NCBI GenBank assembly: GCA_946699065.1
Contig: CAMPDV010000151.1
Coordinates: 310,001-374,000, forward strand
Length of the DNA stretch: 64,000 nt
Source of the DNA: Loxodes magnus
Taxonomy: Eukaryota > Ciliophora > Karyorelictea > Loxodida > Loxodidae
Direction: 5' to 3'
Shown piece by piece: positions 1 through 9,397 of the stretch (within the stretch, counting starts at the first letter, position 1; every line of letters begins with the position of its first letter). The notes under the pieces were generated by a model that was given only the letters and a program-made list of their open reading frames with translations, was not told the origin of the DNA and ran no database searches. The position numbers and the translations under genes were made by a program.

Positions 1-34
1 CTGTTCTTCTTGGACCTACGTTCCGGATTATTAA
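1..34 (-). CDS. 5' fragment of a zinc-knuckle/coiled-coil gene cut by the window start
   Basis: The bases equal 35213-35246, where they form the N-terminal part of the gene at 34441-35245. The reading Q-V-Q-E-E-Q on the minus strand is the same. The rest of this gene would lie left of the window, as expected if units are in tandem. Too short to stand alone. Confidence 0.5.
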
Positions 35-244
35 GAAAAAAGTTAGGGTTAAGTAAAAAAAGACTGGCTGAGAGTAGTCTCTAGTTTCCTCTCGTTCTTG
101 GAGGTGGTGTAGAAATCTGATTTGAAGCCTTCCATTTTATTTTATCTAAAGCACAAAGATTAAATTATATTTTATTTAATGATGATTCTATATGAAGGAT
201 TAATTTATTTATTAATGATAAATAAAATATAGATGTTAGTTGTG

Positions 245-352
245 GTCAGGAAAGATAGTAAGTATTCTGGTGCAGTGTGTATACTGAGTTATCTCGCGCT
301 AGATGCCACTACGGGAAAGGATGGAAAAGCTCGGGAGATTCATTAATAAGAC
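245..352 (+). ncRNA. Structured element E1 (relative of the E2/E3 elements)
   Basis: A GC-richer island in AT-rich DNA. It shares with the elements at 4937 and 7617 the order TCTGGT..., AGTTATCT/AGTAATCT, then AGAT. CTGGTGCA at 270-277 can pair with CGCGCTAG further on, and the same arms pair in the 4937 element as CTGGTGCA/TGCACTAG, so base changes are tolerated as wobble pairs. It lacks the B-box-like stretch and the 3' hairpin of the longer relatives. The copy-2 version at 35455-35560 lacks two bases of the GTGTGT run. It is probably a truncated SINE-like or RNA-derived element; function unknown. Confidence 0.4.
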
Positions 353-639
353 TAGAAATACATTTCCTTCTTGTTTATGAATTAAGCCATGAAACTTAAG
401 TACAAATGTATTTGGGTACACTTTTTACGTATAGAAAGGGAATATGGAACAAAAGTAGTTGGTGCTATAACTTTTGAGAACATTTCAGGTACAGATAAGA
501 AAATCAGCAAGAGCTAACACAACTGAGCTTGAAAGTTTTATGTAAAGACTATTAATTTATGACAGAGAAATTAAGATGAGTGGAGCATTTAATAGGCTTT
601 TACTTAGCTTTTATTACCTAGATATTTCTAATAAGTTAC
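353..639. other. No gene recognised
   Basis: AT-rich DNA between element E1 and the remnant WD40 gene. Neither strand gives a convincing frame. The equivalent in copy 2 is 35561-35850. Confidence 0.4.
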
Positions 640-3072
640 TATAATTTTTGCTATTTCTTCTAGTTTTCTGATTTCAAAAATAATGAGAAAGTTAAAAGCG
701 GCTTCTGAGTTTCTAATTTTTGGCTAACTTCTAAAGAATATGCATATCATATTATGTAAAATAGGATTTGCTTCTTCAAATAGTTAATAGCTAAGAGTAC
801 TTTTAGTTGAATTTTCCAGTATCATTATTTTACTTTATGTACCTTTTAATTTTTTCCAGTACTCATTCACTTTAAAATTATTATTTATATTATTAAAATT
901 ATTTGCAAACATAAAGTATAATCCTACTCTTTTTTCTCTTGAACTTACAATTCCTTACAATGTGGAGGTTTTAGTGTTTCTTCACATTCTTATTTTTTCT
1001 TAGGTTATCTCATTTCTTAATTTATTTTATCCATATTTGATATTATCCAATTGCTATCTATTGAGAATTTAACTGTAGCTGCTTATTTGCGTGACCTTTA
1101 AGATAAAAATACATTATCTAGTTGAAAATTTCCTAACTTTATCGTTTCTTCAACTTTTCCTAAAATGATTCATTTCTGGTCACTTGATTTAATTACAGAT
1201 CTTACAGAATTATTATGTCCCTACGAAGTTAACTAACCACTAATCAAGTTTTATACCTTTACTCGATTTATCAGTAGATCCTTATATTATTAAATTTTTA
1301 TCAAGTGCAATAGCTACAAAATTGACTTAGGATATGTGGCTTTAAAAAATAAGGGTGGCAGTGAAATTGAAGTTATTAGTTGCTTATATCAGATTGCTGT
1401 AATAAAATGGATAATGTTCTATCAAGCCAGTTTTGATCAAAGGCTTTATTTTTTTTCCTGAGATATCTAAACTTTTCAAAGTGAAGCTCGTAAAATCTTA
1501 GACTACTCATTTTATTAAATTTTGCTAAGTTAAATTATCCCATTAAGCCAAAATCTATTCATTGAAACTTCTTTTCTTCCTTCTTAACTTAAGTTATCTA
1601 TACTTTGTATAATTTAGTGGTTTATCTTATTACTAGTCCTTTTAAGAGTATTGATTTAGTAATAATGATAGCTATGAAAGTTTCAATATTTTGGATATTG
1701 GAACATAATTGCATACTTACGTTGAATATAAGATGCAAATTATGTTTAAAAGAGGCTTCTATTTACTTCAAGTGCTCATTCAAACTACTTGCTCTAATTC
1801 TTCTTATAAAGCTAAATTAAAAAATTCTCACTTTTCCATCTGAGGAAGTTATTGATTTTTCCTGTTTCAACTTTAACATTTCTAATCCTCTCTTCACTAT
1901 TCCTTATGAAAGACCCTAATTAATTTAACCACTTAGAAAGTTAGGTTTTAGAAAGATTCTAGTTTATATAAGTCAATCAAATAAAATTAACTCCTTCTAG
2001 TCTTTTCCCAAAAAGTAACTAGCTATTAGAAAAGCCTAAATAAAGTCTACGAAGTAAAGGAAATTAAAAATGTGTACGGATGCGTCTAAATCTTAGTCAT
2101 ATATACAAAACGTACTTGATTAGGTACCATTATGGTATTAACGTTGCTCAAATTAGAAATATTAAGAGTAAGCTCCCAGTTTTTAAAAGGAAGTATAGTC
2201 CAGAATAAGGTACTTATTCAATTTAGAGTTTGATATTTAAAGAAGCACTTTTAATTATCTTATACTCGATCAATTTATTTTTTAAAAGAGATACTTAGAA
2301 GACATTTATTAGAAGGATTTATTTTCAATCTTAGATGTAAAATGCTTATTAAACTCTTTTAAAAGTAATAGTTTTATAAGCATCAAATTGATAAATTTAG
2401 ATGCTTTTATTTAAATGACTCCGAAATGTTAAATCTTGTAAAACAACAGTTTGACAATAAAAAATATATCGGAGTCTTTCTCTTAATTGATTTAGTTTAG
2501 ATTTACATTTTATTTAGCAATTAAAATGTTTTTACTCTAACAAAAATTAACTTTTAATTTACTCCTTTAAAAAGATAAAAGCATGGAAAATTTAATTTTG
2601 AATCATTTACTTGAATTTGTTTGCTCTTTTTCCTAACCCTATTTCTTCCTAACTCCTTGATTATCTTTAAGGCTAATTGCGATTAATTAAATTATTTTCG
2701 ATTTGCTTTCTATGAACTTTCATTTGATTACCACAGAATTAGTTATAAACTACGAGTGATGTAGTTTAATCGTTCTAAATACTAGCCTAGTTATTAGATA
2801 CTATTCTTTGAAGTTTCTTTCAATGCTTTGAGTACTTGCTAAACGAACTGAACTTATTTATGTCTGATTAATTATTAAGTATCAGTGAGTGATTTTATTT
2901 GATTTATTAACTTTATTTCTAAAACCATTCACTCTATAACAGCTTCACTTACTCATTACTTTGAATACATTCAAGCATATTTATCTGATTTCCTAAACGT
3001 TTGTCAGAATTCCAATTTTCTAGCTTTCCAGTCTTATACTAAGCATTTTTAATGATTTTTACATACTACCAT
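640..3072 (-). pseudogene. Decayed WD40-type gene
   Basis: Read on the minus strand with TAA/TAG=Q and TGA=W, the best start is ATG at 3072 (M-V-V-C-K-N-H-Q-K-C), followed by about 150 residues of helical, Gln/Lys-rich sequence. Further on, WD40-like pieces can be read: HISQVNFVAIALDKNLIIQ then GSTDKS near 1260-1345, LKGHAN near 1090 and VKFSIDSNWIISNMDKI near 1030-1080, but the last two sit in different frames. The organisation recalls the RING/coiled-coil/WD40 gene at 9398-11516, and it may be a broken paralogue. One-base indels relative to copy 2 (near 744 and 1160) also argue against a maintained frame. The H/ACA-like RNA at 2341-2476 lies inside it. Confidence 0.5.
2341..2476 (-). ncRNA. 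H/ACA-like small RNA candidate 1
   Basis: On the minus strand: a 5' hairpin closed by GACTCCGA/TCGGAGTC (2469-2476 with 2417-2424) with an inner TTGT/ACAA stem; a single-stranded hinge containing AAAGCA, which fits the H box ANANNA; a 3' hairpin closed by ATGCTTAT/ATAAGCAT (2376-2383 with 2342-2349); then TTT-ACA just past the stem. A second locus at 21944-22076 keeps hinge and loop sequence (TGTCAAA, AAAGCATCTAAAT) while the outer 5' stem is entirely different yet still paired. Known H/ACA RNAs guide pseudouridylation in the nucleolus; a guide target is not assigned here. Confidence 0.5.
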
Positions 3073-3556
3073 TAAAAATCTAAAATACTGTATAAAACAT
3101 TATAACATGAGAAACATCTACAAGGTAACCGATTTGCAAGTCGATAGTCATAGTTAAAGTTCTTATGACGGTATCAATACAAATTGTATCCTTAATTATA
3201 AAAAATGTATACAATCATAATAATAAAAATTAGATATACTGAAATAAATATTTAATAGACTAATATATAATTATTAAATTTAAGCTTAATAGAAGCAATA
3301 AAATGGTCACTTAAAATAGTATTTTTAACTATTTAAATTACTTTTTTTAGGTAAAATTTTACCAAAAAAAAATTAAAATTTTTGGAAAAAGTTTGACTGA
3401 AAGTTTTTTTTTGTGAAAGTTGTTAAAATCGTATTGATAATAAAAAAATAAGGAAAATAAAAAATTTAATAGATTTAAAAAAGGAAAACATTTAAAATCA
3501 AAGAGGGATGTAAGTTTAAATATCAAAAAAGATAGAAAAAAGAAAAAAAAGTTAAG
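3073..3556. other. AT-rich spacer between divergent genes
   Basis: Very AT-rich with A and T runs; holds the presumed 5' flanks of the minus-strand gene starting at 3072 and the plus-strand gene starting at 3557. No clear promoter motif or frame was recognised. Confidence 0.4.
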
Positions 3557-4330
3557 ATGATGTCTGTTAAACCAAATTATGAGGAATGAAAAAAAATGGA
3601 TAAATCTTCTTCTAAAGGAAGGAATAAATAACCTTAAATATTATATATTAAATGGAGATATAAAAAATTTGTTCTAAAAGAGATAGAGATTAAAAATTAA
3701 ATCATGGAATTAAATAAATTGCAGTGAAGGTATACCAAGAAAATAACTAATTTAAAAAAATTAATAGTAGAATGGAAATACAAGAGATAAAATTTAAACT
3801 AAATTAACTAGAAGAAAAGCTCAATTAATTTACCTTACCTTAACAATATATATTATAGAAAACTGAAAAATGGATATTCTATAAATATCGAGAAAGACTA
3901 GAAACTTGATTACGTCTATAAGCAGAGAAATATAATAAGATGTTAATTCTGTAAGAGGAAAGGACATCTAATAAGGTAATATTAACGGATTAAAATCAAG
4001 TAAAGAATAGAAAGCAAAAACTTTGAAGAAAACTGAGTCAAATATATTCACGATGGATGGTTAAATTTATAAAAGAAAATGCTATCAAGGAATGGAATTA
4101 AATTAATCAATAACGAAAGCAAACAATATAATAATGAGGAAAATATTAAAAGGAACTACAGTTTATATAGAACTAGAAGAGGAAGCTAGTACCGCTAGAA
4201 AGAACCCTTTAATAAGTAAGGCTTATCCTACAAAGGTCACATGCATACTTATTCTTGGTTGCATCTGATACGAAATTACTCATAATGCAGTCTTCACTAT
4301 ACTAGATTTCCTACTCGGCTGATTAGAGCC
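3557..4330 (+). pseudogene. Zinc-knuckle/coiled-coil gene, member D, degenerate
   Basis: Two ATGs in tandem at 3557 and 3560 open a Lys/Gln/Trp-rich frame. Around residue 129 (3941) it carries a CCHC-like knuckle, CQFCKRKGHLIRQY: Cys, Cys and His are correctly spaced but the last ligand is Tyr (TAT) instead of Cys. Just upstream, in another frame, is LEEKLNQFT, matching LEEKLNHFA of member C at 22890-23570, so the coiled coil and knuckle are no longer in one frame. Copy 2 (38764-39540) also shows the Tyr and has a net one-base change between coil and knuckle. Probably a decaying member of the family. Confidence 0.5.
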
Positions 4331-4936
4331 CATCATCCATTTTTCAAACTCTTTAAATATTAAAATTTTCTATGCTAAAATAAATGATTTATTTGCATAG
4401 AAAAGAATCAAAGATGCTTTCAAAAGTTTAAAAATAAAAGTAAATGGTATTTATTTTATTAAACATATAATAAATATCATTTCAACTTATTCTATTTATA
4501 GAAAATAAATCTATTATTAATGAAGTTTAAATTTTATTTATAAGTAAATATTTTTAATTTTAATGTGAAAAATTAAAATTTTTAAATATATTTTAAATTT
4601 AAATAATTCAGAAATTTTCCTAAATAAGACTTTTTTTAACTTATACTTTCAAGCTTTGTAAATTTTAAATCTTTTAGATTTTACTTTTTTTTGCTTTTTT
4701 GAGAAAAATTTATTTCTTTACTTTTGCTGTTTTTTATAGATAGATTAACATTATTATTTTGCTTATTTTTAGCAAATTTTTTAGTTATTTACTTTTTTTG
4801 GATTTTAAGTCATTAATGCAATTTTTTAGTTTTATAAGTAACTTTTTAGTTTAAATTAGTTAACTTTATTTTTTTCGTTTCCTAATCTATACAAAATAGA
4901 ATTTGCTTTAAAGATTATTATATATAATAAAACTGA
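4331..4936. other. No gene recognised
   Basis: A few GC-richer bases near 4331-4350, then long A/T-rich sequence with T runs. No frame is convincing on either strand. Copy-2 equivalent: 39541-40135. Confidence 0.4.
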
Positions 4937-5325
4937 TGTCAGAGAACTAGAAGGTAATCTGGTGCAGTGTATAATGCTTTGCAAGTAATCTTGCACTAGA
5001 TGCTCCATATGGAAAGGTAAACAAGCAAGAAAGAGATAAGTCTAACTTACCCAAAAGTTCTCGATAGCAGTTTGAATGTTTAACTGACGGGCCTTCTAAT
5101 AACTTAATTACAAATTCTTATTTGGATTTATTTTAAGAAGTCTGGAACATCTGGCTCAAGATTTTAAAATAATCTTTTAATAAGTAGATTTCTCATTTGG
5201 AGAAGCTGACGTGATTCACTGGACAGCTAAAATGATAACAAGAAGTATGATAACACTTTTTTTAATATTAAATATTAATATTGAAAGAGCTAGTACCAAC
5301 TAGGTGCTACGCGCTCTATAATAAT
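4937..5325 (+). mobile_element. SINE-like element E2 with Pol III-type boxes
   Basis: GC-richer island. GGTAATCTGGTGCAGTG at 4953-4969 resembles a tRNA-type A box, and GCAGTTTGAATG at 5068-5079 a B box (consensus GGTTCRANNCC). CTGGTGCA can pair with TGCACTAG downstream. The last 45 bases form the hairpin AGAGC...GGTGCTACGCGCTCT, also found at three other loci with unrelated bodies. A head with Pol III boxes and a shared tail is the usual SINE plan. The counterpart in copy 2 (40136-40540) has ten extra bases near the start. No poly-A or certain target duplication was identified. Confidence 0.5.
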
Positions 5326-5770
5326 ATTTATTATATAAATTTTGAATAGTCCAAGAATCTTAAGGGACCATAATTTTAGTATAAATAAAAACTTAAAGCT
5401 TTTATTCTTTTCTTTTATTTGCAATTTTCTTTCAATTTCTTTAAAATTTATACTTTAATAAAATTTAATTTAAACTAAAAGAGTTTTTTTGATGTTTTTA
5501 ATGCAAGAATTGCTTCCTTCAATTATAGACGTTAGTAAATGTTTTTAAATAGCTTTTTAATCTAGTCCTGATCTCATTATTTTTCTTCAATTATTCTTAT
5601 TTTCTACTCCTCTTTAACTTCTTCCTTTTTTTGGTTTTTCCATTTCTAGAATTCCAAGTTTTCTTGTCATTAGCTTCTTGTGAAATATTTTGATTTACAA
5701 TTCTAAATACTCAATTTAAGCCTTGAAATTGAGTTTATATATTCTCCTTAAATCACTTTTTCTTTATTTA
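5326..5770. other. AT-rich upstream flank
   Basis: Spacer between the E2 element and the plus-strand gene starting at 5771. T-rich to about 5,700, with no recognised frame. Confidence 0.4.
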
Positions 5771-7336
5771 ATGAAAAAGATAGAAGAAAATAAATAGAGT
5801 CAGTTTGCAGGAATTTTAGAATAGAAACCCTTTGAAGTTTTATCTTTGATATTTCATCAAATGCTACTGCAAACAAATTTTCTGAAATATATCTCTCGTT
5901 TGGTCTAAAATATAAAAGACTATTCAGAAAAAAATTACCAAGATCAGAAATACTGGAACTAATTTAAATTTTGGCAAATGCACATAAAATTAGCAATTTT
6001 TAGTTAAATCCGCCTAAACATGAGACTTAGAGTTGTGAATAAGAATTAAAATATCATAACTATATTGGTAATGAAAGTAATAGAACATGGAAGAAATATT
6101 TAAATGCTTAAAAAATAGTAACAAATACAAATCTAAAGCGATCAATGCTTTTAAATGGGTATCGAACATTTTGACAACGAAAATTTTGTTATCGAATTTG
6201 AGATTTTTTTATAATTACACTGAGATAATCAAAAATGCAGAAATTATAATGAAAAAAGAAAAAAACAGAAGTTGCAGAATCTTAGTCATTTTAAGTAAAA
6301 CAAATTCTAGAGCATTAATTAGTTTTTCATCGAAATGTACTGTTAAACTGCTTATGAGTAATTTAAGGGTTAAAGAAATTCCCGCACTTTTAAAAGAAAC
6401 TTATGACTCAAAACGAATAAACAAATTTAGAAGCAGAAGATTTAGTTAAGTTTCATTTTGCTAATAAAATCGTATCAGTAGAACAGTATACTCTTAATCC
6501 CAGTACAATTTGCTTAAGAAAGTTTCAATGATAATAACGTAGTTTAGCTGATATTCCGACTATTAAAATAAATAATAAAATAGTATTTCAAAAAAGAAAT
6601 GAATTAAATAGAAATAATAGTTGAATATCAATTTAAGTAAGCTTAGTTATCACAAAAATCTCAAATAGAGACAAAGTTAAATTAAGAAAAAAACAAAAAT
6701 CAAATTAGAGAATTAAGCAAACGAAAAAATAAAGCTTAATAGTATGATAATATTTAAGTAATAATAAATTTAATAAGGGCTATTATAAAAGTGTATAAGT
6801 AATTATATAATCTTTTTAAAAAACTTACTTTTGTAAAAGGTTTTAAAATAAAACAAAAGAATAATGTATTGTTTAGAAGGTTAATAAAGAATAAGTTGAA
6901 AAATCAAATTATTAAAGGAAAAATTGCAAAATGATTTTCTGATATTAAGAATAAAAAATTGACAATTGATATTCAAAAAATTGAGAATCGAGTAAATAGA
7001 AACAAAGTTCAATTAATTTGCAGAGCTAGTAGAAAGTTTAATTCTTTAAAATATGTTGGGAAAAATTCTATGGATGCAAAACTTAAAGATTAACCGAAAA
7101 AATTTCTTTTTATAGGAGAATAAGGTAATGCTGATATTGCAGGAGAATTGGCCATACGGTAATTTAATGCTGATATTTAAATGAAAATAATGATAAGAAA
7201 ACTTAAAATAAAGGCAATCGCTAGGTAATTTATATTGCACTCCTAATTGGTCATTGTATAAAAAGAAAATGAAAAGGGGGAATGAAATTTTAAGAGACAT
7301 ATCATTAGCACAACAAAAAAGAAGAACCATATTTAA
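5771..7336 (+). CDS. Unrecognised 521-residue protein, possible F-box-like N terminus
   Basis: ATG at 5771 (M-K-K-I-E-E-N-K-Q) opens a single frame to TAA at 7334-7336. Residues about 20-50 read KPFEVLSLIFHQML then NFLKYISRLVQNIKDYSE, close to the hydrophobic pattern of an F-box, a Skp1-binding motif of ubiquitin ligases. The middle is Gln/Lys-rich; the last hundred residues are better ordered (VQLICRASRKFNSLKYVGKN, KKFLFIGEQGNADIAGELAI). Copy 2 differs over this stretch almost only by substitutions, with constant offset 35219, so the frame is kept, which supports coding. No other domain is recognised and the F-box call is tentative. Confidence 0.5.
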
Positions 7337-7616
7337 AAAATATCTTTTTAATTACCCATCCAATTATCGATTATAAAATTTTTTGAAACATATCCCTTTT
7401 TACTTTGAAATATATACAATCATTCTTAAATTAAAAAGAGATAAGACTTAACAAAATTTATTAAGCTTACTTACTTTTAGATTAAGTTTAAGCATATTTT
7501 TTAAGACCATATACAGATAGCCTTTATTTCATTTTATTTCCTTTCTAAAAATTATTAAAATATTAAAAGCTTTCAATTTCCCACTTTTGTGACATTTTAT
7601 AATATATATAAAAACA

Positions 7617-7930
7617 AACGATGAGTCATTGGACAGCCTTGTGGGCAATCTGGTTAGCACGTTTTCTTACGAGTAATCTCATGAAAGATATCACCACAGA
7701 TAAGAGTGGAAAAGCTCTTGAGATATAAGCCAAATTTATTTGAGAGTTCTCTCTAGCGGTTAGAAAGATTATCTAATGACTCGGTATCAGTATTTGGAAG
7801 CTGAAGTCAAAACCTCAGAGTTTTCCTGCCTTTTATTTTATTCAGATTTGGTTCTTATAACAGGGATTGGAACTTCCTCTATTTCCTTCTAGATCCAGCC
7901 TTCAGAAAGAATTTCAGTATTGAGAGAAAG
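7617..7930 (+). mobile_element. SINE-like element E3 with A and B boxes
   Basis: GTGGGCAATCTGGTTAGCAC at 7641-7660 is a good match to a tRNA D-arm/A box. About 100 bases later GCGGTTAGAAAGA (7756-7768) is the decayed form of a B box; in copy 2 the same place reads GGTTCGAAAG, nearer the consensus. The stretch GAGAGTTCTC...TAGC...GTT before the B box is shared with E2. Probably derived from a tRNA or a related Pol III gene. No intact cloverleaf could be folded, so it is not called a tRNA. Confidence 0.5.
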
Positions 7931-8404
7931 GAGGTAATTAAATTTCTTATTTCAAAAACGGAGAAAAGAATGACGGTCCATTTTTTTATCGTGGTATTCC
8001 TATCACATATCAAGAATGAAGACAAACTTTAAATAAGATAATCATGGAAAAACAAAATAAAGATGATTCCACATTAATAAATTATGATATGATATAGCTT
8101 TTATATTTTTCAATAAATGCTCAAATATTTCACATTCTTCACACAAGCAATATAATAAAATTAAGAATATTAAATTTTGATATCTAATTTTTAAATTCTT
8201 AAATAAAATAAAATAATAGATATGAAGTTTAAATAGCAAAATTAGTAAATAAACTTGATGTTTAAACCTAAAAATTTAAATAGATATTACAAATTCTAAT
8301 TTTTGTTTTAAAAGCATAAAATAGGATTTAATCACTTTGAAGTTTTATCCAGAAATAATTCAATTTTTTTAATCTTAGGATCTCATTTTATTAAATAATT
8401 AATA
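7931..8404. other. AT-rich spacer
   Basis: Lies between elements E3 and B1. No frame recognised on either strand; copy 2 (43149-43620) differs by few bases. Confidence 0.4.
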
Positions 8405-8717
8405 GGGAGGAGAGGAGATGAGCAATCCTCCAACTGAGATTGATTTAAGATCTGGTACCAGGAAGTATCCATGGTCGAAGAACTGAGCAAGAATCTTGGT
8501 AGGAGCCAAGAGAGAAGACTAAGACCGAAGAGGTATCAAGTAACGTTAATGATGAAAGATGTCAGATGCTAAGGCCTTTTAAGGGCATTCCGATAAACCT
8601 ATAGAAGACAAGACTTACACGGGAATGCTTCACTGTGGAAGACTTCAGTAAATAATTTAGCTTTAAAAATCTTTATTAAAGAGCTATACTCCATTGAGGT
8701 GCTATGCACTCTCTAAT
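8405..8717 (+). ncRNA. Structured repeat B1
   Basis: Begins with a hairpin GGGAGGA...TCCTCC, contains the palindrome CTGGTACCAG, a long-range stem GCATTCC/GGAATGC, and ends with the shared hairpin AAAGAGCT...GAGGTGCTATGCACTCT. The whole 300-base order is repeated at 16677-16958 with many substitutions and small indels but the stems kept, so it is one family. It has no recognised protein frame. It could be a SINE, or a family of stable RNAs with a common 3' end. Confidence 0.5.
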
Positions 8718-9397
8718 CTTATTTATTTAATTAGTTAATTTCTTTCTAAAATATCTTCCTTTTTAATACTTTTATTTTAAATAAATTTAGTTTGGTATTT
8801 TTATCACTACAAAGTTTCCAACATTAAAAACAATAAGCAAAATATTCTCACTCCTTTTTATACATAATTAGTATTTTATTATTTTACAGTTCTTAAGAAA
8901 CTCACCTTACATATTTTAAATTTCGATATCTACATTTTTATTTTTTATGATATGCAAATTCCTAAATTCAATTTAAAATTTGTAATGCTTTATTTTTTAA
9001 GATAAGATCCTTTTTTATTTTTGCTTTAGATACTTTGAAAATTTTATTTATTAAAATTATTAACTACTCAATTAATTTTAAATGGCAGTTATTAAATTTA
9101 AATTTTTATTTCTGTTGCTTTTTAAGAAATTTTCTATGGTTAACACTTTATTTTGCTTTTATAATTTTAAGTATATTTATTTTCAATAAAGGCTTAAAAA
9201 TTCAAAATATGCCACATTCCTCACTCTTATCTTTTATTTTCTACTTGATACTCTCGTCCACTTTTATATTTTTTGCACTACAGTTAATAAATTATAATCC
9301 ATAATTTTCATACACTTTGTTTCAATCTCTCTATTAAATTGACTATATTATATCTTACTTAGTCTTATTCACTTGAGTCTTAACTACTATTTATTCT
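8718..9397. other. 3' flank of the RING/WD40 gene
   Basis: AT-rich. A plus-strand hydrophobic standard-code ORF (9035-9304) is probably chance. The minus-strand gene may read on here if the TAA at 9398 is sense, since no stop is certain in this code. Confidence 0.4.

Noticed and set aside
46-56. Telomere-like GTTAGGGTTAAG, also near 35257
   Set aside because: A single short match inside a coding stretch, not an array, and repeated with the 35-kb unit.
7617-7720. tRNA gene
   Set aside because: A good D-arm/A-box match, but no acceptor stem, anticodon arm or T-arm at tRNA spacing; kept as a SINE-like element only.
9035-9304. Hydrophobic 89-residue standard-code ORF, plus strand
   Set aside because: It lies in AT-rich 3' flank, starts at a non-ATG codon, and in copy 2 the frame is not kept; T-rich DNA gives such ORFs by chance.
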